A DNA stretch of 64,000 nucleotides from Heligmosomoides polygyrus polygyrus (lineage: Eukaryota > Nematoda > Chromadorea > Rhabditida > Heligmosomidae), in NCBI GenBank assembly GCA_947396885.1, contig OX377206.1, positions 84,875,960 to 84,939,959 of the forward strand. Direction: 5' to 3'. This document shows positions 41,801 to 56,800 of the stretch, in pieces. Every line of letters begins with the position of its first letter. Positions within the stretch are counted from its first letter, which is position 1. A program made the translations under genes and the position numbers. Below the pieces are notes generated by a model. That model was not told the origin of the DNA, searched no databases, and worked only from the letters and a program-made list of their open reading frames with translations.

Positions 41801-44800
41801 ATTTGCGCCCTCCCGCTTCCACTACAAACTGTGGAAGAACAAATCCTCTAATTTTTACAGCGGGCTTCTTGTCCTATGATCTTTGAATTAACCATCGGAT
41901 GCTGCAAGTAGGAGTAGGAGGTGGAGGAGGTGGGACAGTTGAGCTAAATGGTAACGTTCCGAGAATTCGAAATACCATGGGACGGGTTAAGGATTACAGT
42001 CTACCAACCTTTTCGAACAAGGAGCATGGTGTGCGTGGTAGAAATTCACACGAATACTAGAATGTATAGTACCTGTGTATGAACACGTCTCAGTTACATA
42101 AATATGTTTGACACTGGAGGACATCCACATTGAGCACAATAACACACCTAACATTATTTCGAAATTTTCTGTTCTCAGTTCTCCAATTTTTTTTCAAAAT
42201 TTAAGCGCAACGCTGATGTTGGCGCTGAGCGGCCGGACGCACAGCCGGGCGTCCCTCCTCCGGACAGTAGCAACAGCAACAACGTAGCGACAGGTAATTC
42301 TGAGGAACTGCTTATCTGTCTATACACATGAAGCAGACAGGAAATTCTGGTTCGAAAACTGATTCAAAATATGTGTTCCACATCTGCAATCGCCATCGGG
42401 GAATGGAGTTGTCCACGACCGCTCTATCAGTTTGCTTTGTTGGTCCAGCGATACATACACACGTCCAAACAAATGCTAAACTCGATGCAACTACGAGGTC
42501 CTTGTATCTGTCACTAACTGTGGTTCTGGGCGCTAAGCTACATAGTGCCTCAACCCAACTGGACTTCAAGCCGATTGTTTCACGACTTGGCGAAGCATTA
42601 ATTGTAACCCATAAATAAAGGATAGCGCGAATCAAGGCCTTCTTGAGTTCCATCGCGTATTCTACTTCTCTTGGATATAGCGAAGACGATTCGAATGTCT
42701 TTGACCCCTACAGTGACTTGCAGTGGCCAGTCAATGGACAAGTCAGTGTTCGATCCTTCCCAGATCAGTTGGGTAGCAAATCATCGGCCTAGGAGGATAA
42801 GAGGATAGGGCCTGAAAAAATCCGAATCAGGAACCTGGGATCGTGTGCACGTGATAGTCGCCGCCTCCGGCTGCGCTACCTGCTCTGGTTCATAAATAAA
42901 GGATAAAGGATAAAGAACGGCGTTACTCAATCCCTTTTGGGATGCGCCAGCGCATTCTACTTCTATGGGATGTCGTGGAGGCGACACGAATGCGTATTTG
43001 GCCATACAATGACTTGCGGTGGCCAGCCGATGAGTCGGCGCTTTATCCTTCCCAGACAAGTCTGGTACCAATTCACCGACCCCGGAGGGATGGAAGGCTT
43101 GGTTGGCCTGGGCGGGAAATCCGAACCAGGAACCTGGTATCGGGTGCACGCGACAGTTGCGCCTCCTCCGACTGCGCTACACGCGCCCCGGTTCGTAAAT
43201 ACCGCAGCAAAACTCGCCGCCTTTTTAAGAATCACTTTTCAATCGTCTTGATCCCTACAGCAAATATTACGTTTAGTGGACCTTTAATATTATGTCCCCG
43301 TACAAATGTATTGGAAACTGCTCCGGCAGACAGCTGTCAAGAAGGCACCAGCCGTAACCGTACTGTAGCTGGCAATAGTGGCCGTCATTGCAGAATGACA
43401 AATGGGTTCGCTCCTACCAGAGATTCTCTAGAGACTTGAGAGTACACGCGTTCTGGTCAGTATTGGAGGCACTCCTACATAATGATGCCAGTCTAACCAA
43501 GTGAGAAAGTTAATGTTCTTGAAGCAGCTCTCAAAAACCAAGCTGAAGCAACCGTCAGGTATGAATCTGTGATTAAGGACAAGTACCACGTTGCGATCAA
43601 CATCTTCAAGAAGCTCTACGATACGTCGGCACGAACAGCAGATATTTTGTGAGCGATATCGGAAAAATTCCGTGTGCTTATGATACGCCCAGAAGCTGTG
43701 GCGACACTTTATCTTCCATTATCACAGATCATACTCCTGGAGCAAGCGGATCACTCAATGCGGACCGAGTATGGTGCAGTTTTACTCTGTCGATATTCAC
43801 AGAATACATTTGCAGCCGGAAGGAGAGCAAAGCTGGCATACCACTCGAAGCCAAGGACATAACCGAAGCTGTTGATGAGATCGGAATCACTCTATCGGAA
43901 ACGACCGAGTTCACAACGCAACCTTATTCGTTGCGTATGCCTGCAAAACTGGTGACGAAAAAACATGAATTGAGACTTAAGAGTAGTACTGACGAATCTT
44001 ATGGGAATCCTTGATAAGGAAATTGTTTTGCTATCACGCACTGAGGCTGAAAGATGCTTAATTGGTCCATGATGAGTTTGTTCTTATTAACCGCTTTCTG
44101 TTTAGGACCGCCCGAGGATGATGACGTTATCGTGCTCTCAGACAGTAAGTTCCATTTGTAGTTTTTGTCGAAATCTTCTGCACAGACAACGTGACGGTTA
44201 TCAGCAGAAAAAGATCGCGCCATTCAATCAGGCATCGATTGAACGCGCCCCATTCGGAGGCACGGGCGGGGATCAGGCGCACCGTTGGGCCATCTGAGTT
44301 ATCATCAATAAATACGAGCGATCAACTGTTAGGTTGGGGGAGGAGGGTTTGAGGCTCGGCGGGTGATGAAATTTAAAGACGTGGTCGACCTAAGACACTC
44401 GTGCCAAAATTGCCCACGATCTGAAGCTCCTTCTCTTGTCATCTTCGTACCTTAGGAATATGTCTGCGTTCACCTCCACAAGTGAAGAATTTTCGCGTTG
44501 ACTTCCATCTAACAATGGGTTACTCGTGTCGAAAATGCGTACATCCTACCATCCTATCACTTACAACACCGAATGGCGTACGCCTCAACTCTGCCCGCTT
44601 CAAAGGCAGTGCCACCTACGGGAAACACGTTGGGTCGATGCCCCGATTGGCGTGCATTATTGTTGGCGCGTTCCCACACCCCCGCCCACGAGGAAGTCTT
44701 CAAGGAACTCGCAAGAAGAAAAGAGAAAAGCGTGTTCCACTTTTACAAAGTCCGTGAAACTCGTGAGTTTGGACCTCTGAGAGCTCACTATAGAATCGCA

Positions 44801-47800
44801 CAGGCACACAAGACAACACTTTCCAGACATTGAATATGCATAAAAAATGCAGAAATACTGCAAATCAAGAACTCGAACACCTGACATCGTGCCCATAAAG
44901 CAGTATTTTTGCATTTCTGCGCCCTGCTTAATCGATGTTAGAAAGGTACTGCTCTGTGCGACTGCGCGAATCTATAGAAAACTTTCAGACACCTTAACTC
45001 GGTAGGTTTAAGGACTTTTCAAAAATGAAGTCTGCCATCTTCCTACTTGAAGGATGGAGATCCTTGCAGAGGTATTCATTGTCGCCGTTGGGAAATACGA
45101 CCGAGACTCTTCCCTGATTAGTACTCCAGCTAAAAGATCTTTTGATTTTCATGCCCGTTTTATTTCTTCACTGATTGATAGGACGTTCGAGTGATTGTCG
45201 ATCATTTTCTGTTTAGGCGAGCCTATGGATGATAGTGACGACGTTGTGGTGCTGTCACACCGCAGTGAGTTTCATCTGCAATCTTTGTCGAAATTTTCTT
45301 CGCAAACTGCTTAATTGTTTTCATTAGAATCTTTAGGGAACTCATAGCAAATCGATAACACTGCTGGAATTCCTTTAACAGGGTCTCCTGTGCCTTGCCC
45401 ATGATGGCCGATTTGAAACGAAGTAACAGTCCATTTTTACCTTACGGTAGTGTTGGATGAATTCAGCTATATTAGACGCTACCAGGCCGACTCATAAAGC
45501 CTATGTTATAACGGCGGCGCTGTTGTCGACGACGTCGGCAGCAGTGTTACGCGGGCTGCTACGCAGTGAGTAGCAGTAACACAGCATCACCGACGCGTCG
45601 CCGAAGTACAACATAGGCCTAAGACACACCGCCCGTGATAATCATGGTTATCGATTACATAACAAACTGATGCAAATTCTGGCACTGCTTCTTGACACTT
45701 TTTGATTTGAGAGTTGAGCCTTGATTTTTTTGCATTCATTTTCTTCCGTGTTGAGGATGTCACTACAATGCGGGCTGGTATGGGTGCACTTCGAGAGATG
45801 AAGGCCCATCCTCATTTCAGGTTCAAGATTTCAACGGTAGGGGTAGTATAGAAAGGGGAGTTTCTTCATGTTCCTTCGAAAAATCCAATTTTTATGCTTA
45901 TTCCTATCGATTACATAATAAATGGACGGAAAATTTGGCGCTGCTTCTTAGCATTTCTCCTGTGATGAGGAAGTCACCACTCCAGCTTCAGTCACTGCAG
46001 CATCTCTTTGAGCTCTTGTACCGTAGCCGCGAGTTAACTGTTAGGTCGGGTCAAAAGTAAGTAAGGGCCTGTTCTTACTTCACGACAAGAACGACGAGAG
46101 CGACGGACGTAATGTGATGCACGTAATTGCACCATAACGCGTGTTGGTACGGTGGTTGGAGGAGAGGTCACGTTACAAAAAGTCTCACTAACACGAAAAA
46201 AGAAACGGTAACACACTGATAGTAAAGAAAAAAAAACAATGCTATAGGTCTGTTCCGTAGTCTGCTCCAGTAACGCGGAGAACAGCACAGATTTAGGCAA
46301 GGAAGGAACTCCAGGGTGTGGTTCGAGTGACGCACCCATGCTCAAATTACCTACATCCTGGAGTTCTCTCCTTTTCCCAGAACAGAAGCAAATAAAACGT
46401 GGATCTGTAATCGAAAAAGGCTGCATTTACATTCGTTGTATGTAACTACTCGCCGCGCCTGCCCGCCGCGGCATGCCATGACGAAGCATAAGGCCCATGC
46501 ACACTTCTGCGACACCGCGGCGCGGCAAGTGGGGCGACGGCTACCTCCGCGAAATCCGGCGGTCTCGGCGCGGGCGCGTTAGAGCTCCGTTTTAGGCAAC
46601 GGAACCGACATCCCCGTGGATGCCGCGCCGCCAGGAATGGTTTGAACCACTCCAGCCTGCGGCAGTCAGCGCGGCGTCGCCTGCGATACGCCGCGCTGAG
46701 TGCCGCAGGCTGGAGTGGTTCAATATTGTATTGTGTTGTATTTATTGACGTAGACAACGCCTACGTGGAGAACAACAAAGCAAACAAACCAAAACAAGTA
46801 AGGTGACTTGAGACACAACACAAAAGAACAAGCAAGAAAACAAAGAAGCGTTACAAAAATTGCCCAACGAATCGGAATAGTAGTAAATGAAAAACAATAC
46901 ATAAAAGGAAAAAATCAAGCATGCAGCTAACGGGAATCTTCTGCATATACCAACTTCTCTGCCCTACTCCTAAAACTGTGCAAAGACATGTTTCCTGAAA
47001 CCCTTCCCGTTAAAATCTTGAAGGCCATAAAAAGATCATTCCTAAGTCTTCTACTTCTTAAACTCTGCAAACCGTACAAGAGGCGCCTATGAACACCATT
47101 AGGAATGAACTGATAGCCCAGGCCAGAACATCTCTTGGCCAGCTTACGAGTGAAGTTATTTTGAACACACTCTAACAAGGCGATGTCCTTTTTGCGAGGG
47201 CTAAACACAGACGTTCCCGTTTCGACTAAACGTCTTACATAGCTCTTGTATGCATTGACAAGTGTTCTTGCATTCCCACTCCTCAAGACTAAATAGATTA
47301 TACGTTCTACGGATCGCCAGTGAGGATATAAATTTATAATGGGTTTCGAAAGAAAGTTTATCGTTGAAACGGAATCCTAAATCCTTGACTTCGTGCACTC
47401 TTCCTAAGCTATCGGGACCAATTTTGTATTCAAATGAATGCGGATCCCTACCTATGCAAAACAGCTTAGTTTTGTCAGCAGCAAGAGGCAGTCACCACTT
47501 TTGTGACCAGGTCACAACTTGATCAATAGCAGCTTGTAGAGATAAAGAGTCCTCTACACACTCAATAACCTTGTAGACCTTCACATCATCGGCGTACATT
47601 ACGCAGATGACACCCAGCTGAGAAATTAAAGACGGCAACTCAGCAGTATAGACCAAGAATAAGAGGAGACTCAAAACTCCACCTTGCGGAACACCGCAGG
47701 GTATGTCAAAAGCTGAGGAAAACTGGCTGTCAATACGGACTTGGAATGTACGTCCTTGTAAAAAAATTACCAATCCAGGCGAGGATTCTGTGGTGGATCC

Positions 47801-50800
47801 CAAAGCCGTTCCTTGTGGCGCGGCATCCACGGCGACGTCGGTCCCGTTGCCTAAAACGGTGCACTAACGCGCCCGCGTCGCGACCGCCGGATTTCGCGGA
47901 GGTAGCCGTCGCCCCATCTGCCACGCCGCGGTGTCGCAGAAGTGTGCATGGGCCTTATGGCCTATGTTATACTTCGGCGACGCGGCAACGACGTCGTACT
48001 GCCCCGCAGGGGTATTATACTTCCGTCGCCGGCGGTGACGACGACGACTGTGGCGGCGTCGGCCAAGCCCCGAGAGTAGAACAACCCCAATCTTCACCAT
48101 TTCTTCTTCAGATCTTCTTACCTTTATCATTGTAAAAAACTGGTTTTACTATATAGATCGGGGTAGCGAGATATGGCGAAACAGTATCTTCACTGCTCCT
48201 ATGATGCCCATCCACCCTATATCGCATATACGCGATTTATTCTCCGATGTGACCGTTCTCTACATGACGAGAAACAGAGGATTGGGACTCATAATAGTCC
48301 CAATCCGAAGCGCGTAGTCTGCCGGTAGGACGAGACCGTTCACTGTCCGACAGCAATAATACTCTTCCGATCCCATGTTAATCTCTCCTTACCACCTCCC
48401 GCTCCCCTTCCAGAATCCCCCTTCGCTGACCCCCTATCACTGGTCTCCCTCCTACTGGTCCCCCTTACTCGGATTCCCTACGCATACGTTAGACGTTGTC
48501 AGCATGTCTTCTGAATCCCTACAAGCAAACCAACTTGAGATCGTCGTGACAGAAGAAGCCAGCAGGGTCATATCTGCTTGCGAACAACGTTTAACTTCCT
48601 TGATCTGTTACATTTTGCTCACCTAAGTTGTATCGCTAACGGCATGGTCTGTTTTAAAGTGGATCTGCTGCCTTTCAGGACTTTCTATAATGCAGATGCT
48701 AGTAGGTAGCATGCTGACATACCCTAATGCGAAAATTGCGGCAGCCGGACAGAGCTGGCAACACGCCAGGCGCCGCCGCGCGCGGCCTCTGTCGCTCCCG
48801 GTTTCGTATTTCCAGATACAGTCCGCGTGACCGCGTAAAGGCTTCCGCTTACCTTTGTGACGCACCAGCGTACGGTGGGCGGCAATACTGGGGCGGAGTC
48901 TTGAAATGGCGACGCTCCTTCTCAATTTTGCCGCGCTGTTCATGCACTTGCTTTGCCGGCGGGAGCGGCAGAGGACAGGAGTCTCGAAGCACTGTAGTCT
49001 TTCCAGGAGTGACATACTGCCGCTGTGGGAAGGTAAAATTGGATTCAGGGGTCTCAGCTGATCACTATCGATCGCGAAGCTCAAATTATTTACGTCTGTT
49101 TCCACTTTAGACCCCTGCCACTCTGCTAGAGCGCAGACATACTCTACCGCCGGCAGCGGCAATAATGGTGTGAATCATTATTGCCGCAGCGACATTTGTG
49201 GCGCCGCCGTTGTTTTTCTGAGGTGCCGCGCAAATTCGTAAATCAAAAGTGTGCTGGCGCGGCACGGCACCGCTCGAGCGGCATGTTCTGCATCCCTGCT
49301 CCGTGGCAAAAGATAGTGCAAAAGTTTGTGCAGCATTTGAGCAAGGAAGTAGGTTACGAAACTCATGAGATAACTAGACAGAATGGTCCCGAAACAAGTG
49401 AGCAATGACATGATATAGCGGACCTTTACAAAACACATTTCTCTACTATCTGGAGGACGGAGATTCCCGCAGTGGTGCTCATTTTCGCTGTTCAGACATA
49501 CGCCTGAGACCCCTAGCTGGCTAATTGGTTGATGGCGAGTTCGAGTGGATGGATCTCAATCGTTTTCTGTTTAGGACCGTCCGTGGGTGATGACGTTGAG
49601 CAGCCACCACGTCGCAGTAAGTTCCAAATCGTTGTCGTAATCGAAGATTTGGGCACAGACAGTTCAACTGTTTTCCGTAGAAAGAATCTTTAGGGAGACC
49701 ATAAAGAGAATAACAGGGAGAATAGTCGTGTTGAAAGGTACAGGTCTGTTGTGAGGAAACTGTCTCAGCGGTACGTATGGTGGCAAGAACTGATACTATA
49801 GAAGTAGTCTTCATAATCCAAATAGATACGAAACATTTTTGTTTTTACCGAATCCTCGAGGGAAGCAAATAAGAAGCATAGTTAACAACGGTTAACGATT
49901 CGCAGGCAGAAGCGAGCACCGACCGCCAGCGGCGCAGTTGTAGAGGTTCTCTGCTTCACAACCCTGACGTCAGGGGTTCGATTCCTGCACCACATGACAC
50001 TTTTCAGCTCTACCTCAGTATCGAATTTCCATAGAGAAACGGTATCTGCATGTCTTTTTGCTGTTTGCTGCGGTATGGTGTTTTTACCACCTTGTTCCTT
50101 TTGGCACTTCTTTTTCATTGTCCCAACTGTGTAAAACACGATGACTTACGAAATTTTAGCACAGACCTATGTGATGCTCAGGATTAGAGCAAGAACATGC
50201 AGAAACGTAGAACAACGACAGGAAGCTATTCGATAGAGAACTAGACAGCGCCGCACTTCCACTACTCCAAAGGTCGAAGAATATTAGCCCAAACTTTGTT
50301 GCCCTAGGGGTAGTTAATGTTACTGGGGATGGGCTGATCACGAATCAAACATCCGTTTTGAGAATTTCGACCGCTTTAGATTGGTTACGGTGGGTGCTAG
50401 TAAGATGTTCAGGGTCAAAATTACCTAATTTGATTAACTGAGGCAGCGATGACGAATCTGAGCCTCATTTTTGGCATTGCAGTTAATAATGCGCGCTTAC
50501 ATAGATATTGTTGGGTAAGCACCTGGATCACCGTTTTGTGTAGAACGTGTAAATTCTATCTATATTTTGCACAAATTCTGTCTAGAACTGTTACTTCGAT
50601 TGCTGATTACTAATATAAGCCTAGTTTTGGGTGTTGCGGCACGTGGAGGTAGCTGTAACGGTATCGACATCTTATTCTAATGGCACCTGCCTACCCCTAT
50701 CTACCGTAATGTACCGTACTCTGCTGTAGTAGTACCAAAAACAGACTTCATAACCACAGGCATTCATTGTGGGCGGGAAATCGCTCACTCTGGTATCCCC

Positions 50801-53800
50801 ATCCATAACTTTTATCGTAATCGTATAATTAGTGTACCATACCACCTTTGTGATCAATACCCCAAATAATCTCGCTAAGCGGACTTGGAGAGATAATAAT
50901 ATTTCCAAAAACTTCTCAATATAGGTCAGGTAAGGCCTATGTTACACTTCGACGACGCTGTTGTCGGCGACAGTGCGGGTGCTACGCGGCGCGTAGCAAC
51001 CCGCGTAATACTGCCGCCGGCGTCTTCAACAATAGCGTCGCCGAAGTATAGCATAGGCCTAACAAAGGAGGCCCATGAACTTCCCCCAAAGATTCTCAAC
51101 GCGGCCTATGTGGTCTTGTAGAGCATCGGACGAGGATCACAGTTTTTGCTACGGGCCACTGGGTGATATAAAATGTCAAAAAAATTATATCACTCCAGCG
51201 TGGACTGATAAGGCAAAAGTAACACCTGAAATGGCCCTGTCGTGCCCTGAACTCAACTTACAAAAGGTTTGGAGCTCAAATTAAAGTTAGATTATAGTAA
51301 TGCGATAATTTCCTACGCTTCCTAGACGAAGCTGCTGTGTGCGTCCAAGTGATTCATTCGCAACGGCGTGGGCAGCGACTGGATGGCCGAGTGGGTAGCG
51401 AGGCGGACTCGAGGGAGAGGGTCGAGGGTTCGATTTCGGGAGTTGGGTTTCTGGGACCCTAGGTGGACTGTTAGCTTCTTTGCAAATGAAGATTACATTT
51501 TCGCTTCAGTAGGGTAGATTCTTTGCGTCCTAATCCCGCTTTCAACCTGTTGTCAGATGTAGAAGAAGCTGGTTTTGTTGTGTAGAGCGACATCGCGCAT
51601 CCATTAAACGATGCTTGTCTCGCTGAGGAAGGTTTCGTTAAATGCTATCCGTATATGATCTCTTTGGTATGGTCAAAATTACTTTTGGAAGTGTTTCTCA
51701 CTGTCACCTCATTTGCGAACACGATCGACATGCATTGACTTGATCCACCATCAAGACAAGCTCAGACTCTGCTCTTCGGATTTCTTTGCAGACTGCTTTT
51801 TTATTCCTTTCGCAACTTTTACTATTCTACTAACTCTTACCAACTACAGCATATTTTATCCAACTCATGGTATTTATCTAGCTATGTATTTTTTCCTGAC
51901 CATTCTCCTATACACTTATTGCAGATGGGTCGGGGCATTGCAGATGGGAGCACTTATACTCACTCCCTCAAATCTGGAGATCGCAAAAGTTTTTTCGTGC
52001 CAAATTTATCTATAGGGTTATCAGGGATGTAGATCACCAATCTGGCAACCATTTTCATTGAAACGATGGATGACAGAATGTTACGATGGGTATGTGTAAG
52101 TAACGGGGTGTCGTAGAATAACCGGCCCTGCTGGCTTTCACGACTCCAGAGGTCGAGGGGAGGACGAAAGGAAAAAAATTTCGCCCAAACATCGCCCATG
52201 GGGGTTATTTGGGGTACTGATCACGGATATGATACCTGCTTTTAAAATTTCTGCATATTACGGCAGGTTACGGTAGATATGGGTGGAGTAAAGCTGTCCA
52301 CGTTAGTGGGATCGCTTCCTTCTCCAATGTGGTCAGACGTATTTTCGTGCAAGCAAAATGATAATTTAGAAAAAGAGTGACGGATTCGTGGTCAGCAGCT
52401 TAAATAATTCCTAGAGGCGAAGTCTGGGCGAAATCGGTAGTCATGACTTCGCCACCTTTATTCACCACTTCCCAATAATACAGTAACCTACCGTAGCCAA
52501 AATGTATTCTTCAGTTGCAAAAATGGGAGCAGTCCACAAATCAAATAGGACCACTATCGGAACCGAACCCCTGACCCCTCCCGCAAGTCCGCCTCGCTAT
52601 CCACTCGGCCATCCAGTCGCTACCGCCACCGTTGCAAATGAATCACTTGAATCTACACTGCAGCTTCGTCCAGGAAACGTCGTAGATTATCATATCACTA
52701 TAATCAAACTTTAAGTTGAACTCCAAACCTTTTGTAAGTTAGGTTCGGAGCACGACAGGGCCATTCCAGGTGTCACTTTCGCCTGATCAGCCTGCCCTGA
52801 AGCGGAACCGTTTTTTGCAATTTTTGGACCACCCAGGGGCATTTAGCAAAAACGAAGCACAGTCCTATGATCCTCGTTCGGTGCCTTGCAAAACCATATA
52901 GGTCACGTTGAGAATCTTTGGAGGAAGTTCATAGGCTTCCCTTGTAAGGTAAGTGTGTTCGCACAGGAGACGGGCAAATGCGAAGAAACTACTGCCGTCA
53001 TGAACTGCCCCTACTGTGATCGGCCGTATTCTTTTATGCGCTTTATGTATATGTGCATCTTTGTGCTGAACGTCCTTCACAAATATTCCAGAAACTGCTT
53101 TGCTTTACATATTTGGCGTACTCGTGATAAACCACCAGGCACCGACAAAGGAGACAGCAGTTAAACATCATACCGCAGCAATTCCCAAAAAGACATGTAG
53201 CTCTCGTTCTTCTATAAAAATTCAACTCTAGCGTATAAGTGCAGAAGAGATGCGTTCTGCGGGATCGAACTCTCGACATCATATTCGAGAAGCAGAACCT
53301 GCACCACTGCGCCACTCATGGCATACTGCTGGCTTTGCGCGCCTGAGTGACGAGCTCGTTCCTGCGGGTCATTAACCGTTGTAACCACAGGAAATTTTGA
53401 GTGTCTTTTGTTATGTGTCTCAAGGATACTTCAAAAACGAAATATGATTCATTACAACTTGGAGTATGGAGATTCTTTCGCAAAATTTATTGAGCATGTT
53501 GACCCATGGGATTAGAATATTAGTGCAATGTTTCCTACCTAGCATTCAAGCTGAGTGATCGCTTTAATTTTCGTCCATGTTGCATTCCTTAATTGACTGA
53601 TAGCGAGTTGGAATGTATAACAATCGTTTTCTGTTTAGGACCCAGGCTGAGTGATGGCGTTCAACAACCATTCCACTACGGTAAGTTTCATCAATAATCT
53701 TTGTTCACAGGTTATTGGCGGTTATTCGTAGAAAGAAATTTTAAGGAATTCATGAGACGAATTAGGTCTCTTAGGCTTACGACTAGATTTAGATGCAACC

Positions 53801-56800
53801 CTTAATTGATCGATAGTGATATCGTGTGCTTGTCTACTGTATTTTTAGGAGCTTCGTGTAATGCTGTCGCTGTGCAAGCACCCCGCCGCGGTAGGTCCCA
53901 TCCTTAATTTTTCTTGATCTGGCGATCTTATTCGTTACCATTTCGCATAAGGTCTTGGCTGGTCGTGGTCTTTTTTTAGAAGAATGCAGAATTCCTGCAC
54001 AACCAGGGGTCGAACCACAACTCCATGATGTAAATGCTATGAATAATTGCGCAAAAAATTACAAACCTAAGCGGACCTCACTTTTCACTTCAATTGACAA
54101 AATTCATGATGAAAAATGGAATGCAATACATGCTGATAGAACAAATCATTCTCTTTCGAAAGCTATGCAGCGCTATGCAAGAGACCGCCTGCGAAATCTG
54201 CAGTGAATCGTTGAAAAAAAACGGCGAAGACTTATGGGACAACCTAATAAATGCATTAAGCACGTTAATTCGTGGACTTAGAACGATAGAGAAATGTTTC
54301 TCGCCAAGCACTCAAGCTGAAAGATTGTTTCATTTTACATGTACGTTTCATTTCTTAATTTGTTGATGATGAATGCGAGTGTATAACAATCGTTTTCTGT
54401 TTAGGACCCAGGCTGAGTGATGGCGTTCAACAACCATTCCACTACGGTAAGTTTCATCAATAATCTTTGTTCACAGGTTATTGGCGGTTATTCGTAGAAA
54501 GAAATTTTAAGGAATTCATGAGACGAATTAGGTCTCTTAGGCTTACGACTAGATTTAGATGCAACCCTTAATTGATCGATAGTGATATCGTGTGCTTGTC
54601 TACTGTATTTTTAGGAGCTTCGTGTAATGCTGTCGCTGTGCAAGCACCCCGCCGCGGTAGGTCCCATCCTTAATTTTTCTTGATCTGGCGATCTTATTCG
54701 TTACCATTTCGCATAAGGTCTTGGCTGGTCGTGGTCTTTTTTTAGAAGAATGCAGAATTCCTGCACAACCAGGGGTCGAACCACAACTCCATGATGTAAA
54801 TGCTATGAATAATTGCGCAAAAAATTACAAACCTAAGCGGACCTCACTTTTCACTTCAATTGACAAAATTCATGATGAAAAATGGAATGCAATACATGCT
54901 GATAGAACAAATCATTCTCTTTCGAAAGCTATGCAGCGCTATGCAAGAGACCGCCTGCGAAATCTGCAGTGAATCGTTGAAAAAAAAAACGGCGAAGACT
55001 TATGGGACAACCTAATAAATGCATTAAGCACGTTAATTCGTGGACTTAGAACGATAGAGAAATGTTTCTCGCCAAGCACTCAAGCTGAAAGATTGTTTCA
55101 TTTTACATGTACGTTTCATTTCTTAATTTGTTGATGATGAATGCGAGTGTATAACAATCGTTTTCTGTTTAGGAGCGCACCAGGATGACGACATTATAGT
55201 GCTGTCACACCAAAGTGAGTTGCATCTGTAATCTTTGCCAAAGTCTTTTCACAAATATTTTCACGATTCTCTTTTTATAACATCTTCAAGGAACTCTGTA
55301 AAATTAGATGTGCTGGAAGGCGCAGTTCCCGCAGGAGAACGGCTAGATTTAGACGTCAGCGTTAGAGAACAATTCGTTCCGTGAGTTTTGCTGGCTCTAA
55401 CGAATTTTTGATCGCAGCTAGGTCAGCATGACATCGGCAAGAGGCCATGGCTCCCATGTCGGGTTTATCGTCATATGCACTAGCTCGCATCGTTTCCCGA
55501 CCGTTAGCGATCCTCTCTTGTGAGAATTCCCTACCGGGTTAGCCTGCCTTGATGGCGAACGCTCCGGAGGCTTTGGCACCGATCTGAAACAAAGAAGCGA
55601 CCGATTTCGCACCGAATAGGTACTGGGTGGCTTCAACGATACTGTGGATACTTCAAGGTCAAGTCGCAGCTCAAAGCGCTTGTGACTTTCATATTTATGA
55701 ATTCCTTCACAAGCAGATGCAAGCTCTGCGCTACTTCTAGACAGCTACATATTCTACGATGAATGAATAACCGCAGCACTAGCGGGCGACATCTCGTTCC
55801 TTTGAGCTTCAATCGTTAACCGACAAGGTAGGGCAGCACTTGGCTTTCACTCGAGAGAGTTATGAAGGGGACTGTCCTTCCTTGACCTACCAGATTTCCT
55901 TCCACAAGCAGAGACAATATTGGGGACTCTGCAGTCGGAGGTACGACAGACATAAACTGAATAGCGGGGCCTCTTTTTATGGATTCCCGGTGCAAACTCC
56001 GCGCATAGCCGTCGCTGTTGATTGGTTCGTAGCGCTCGTACGCTGCATTCTTTTTGCATTTTTGGTACTGATATGCTTTGGGGCGTTGACTGACACCTGG
56101 GTAGGGGGAGGTTGTAATACACATCAGCGAAGGCAATAAAGATTGAATTAGCCACATCCATTTGGAAGTAAAGACTTCTGCTCCATATTTGTTGCTGCAA
56201 AAGCAGCAGCAGCGCTTCTAACCTTAAGTGAAGTCTTGAAATTAGAAGTCTTTCTCGCCTTTCCTAAACAGTTTGAATTTACGATTCTGACGTTATCCCA
56301 ATCAATAAAACTAGTCTTCGAGGTTCATGACTATAAATACGCGCTATCCGTTTTCCAGTCGAATGAAACTAAGTACTTCCTTCAATGTAGATTCCAAATG
56401 AGTTCCGAACGCAGCACAAAGCTGCTCCTCGAAGTAAGCTAGAGAGTAAGATGACGTTATTGGAGGAGAACTCAGCTAAGGAGAGTTGATTCATGGAGCG
56501 AATCACCGTCCTAGGAATGACCCCTAAAAAGCAGCAGTGCACGCTCTGCTCAACCCGCCTCATCTCGTAGTGAAATCTCGTCCGAGGCGGGCGCAGCACC
56601 CGGGTAGCCTACGGTAGTCGAGCGCGTTGCTCCGCCTTCTACAATAGTAGAAGTGCTAACGTAACGCACTCCAAGTTGTTTCGCTATTACTTAGCACTCA
56701 AGGTGAAATATCGTTTCAATTTTCAAGCATGTACATTCCTGTTCGATAGTGGATTGGCGTCAACCGTATTCTGTTCAGGAGCTCCAGTGAATGCTTCCTT

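Larger units (their letters stand above)
38806..42205 (+). other. Intron 1 of copy 2
   Basis: About 3.4 kb, against 0.3 kb in copy 1, so expanded by insertions. Contains the 30-bp tandem repeat at 40295 and the AAATAG element at 41417-41812; otherwise no recognised gene. Confidence 0.6.
53615..55150 (+). repeat. 766-bp tandem duplication carrying two micro-exons
   Basis: Unit 1 (53615-54380) and unit 2 (54381-55148) appear nearly identical; the only difference noticed is two extra A in the run near 54980. Each holds one class A exon, one class B exon, and the intronic ORF MAGRGLFLEEC... (83 codons, 53955 and 54721). Very recent duplication or gene conversion. Confidence 0.95.

Noticed and set aside
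48623..49162. 179-codon minus-strand ORF
   Set aside because: Lies over a GC-rich MITE with inverted pieces; Arg/Ser/Cys-rich composition and no family features, so probably a by-product of low stop density.
49905..49990. Possible functional tRNA gene
   Set aside because: Good B box but no convincing acceptor or anticodon stems; similar tRNA-like pieces are dispersed as SINE heads.
53955..54206. 83-codon ORF MAGRGLFLEEC..., duplicated at 54721
   Set aside because: Identical copies only reflect the 766-bp duplication; it lies in an intron, lacks splice context, and its diverged homologue at the window start is not open.
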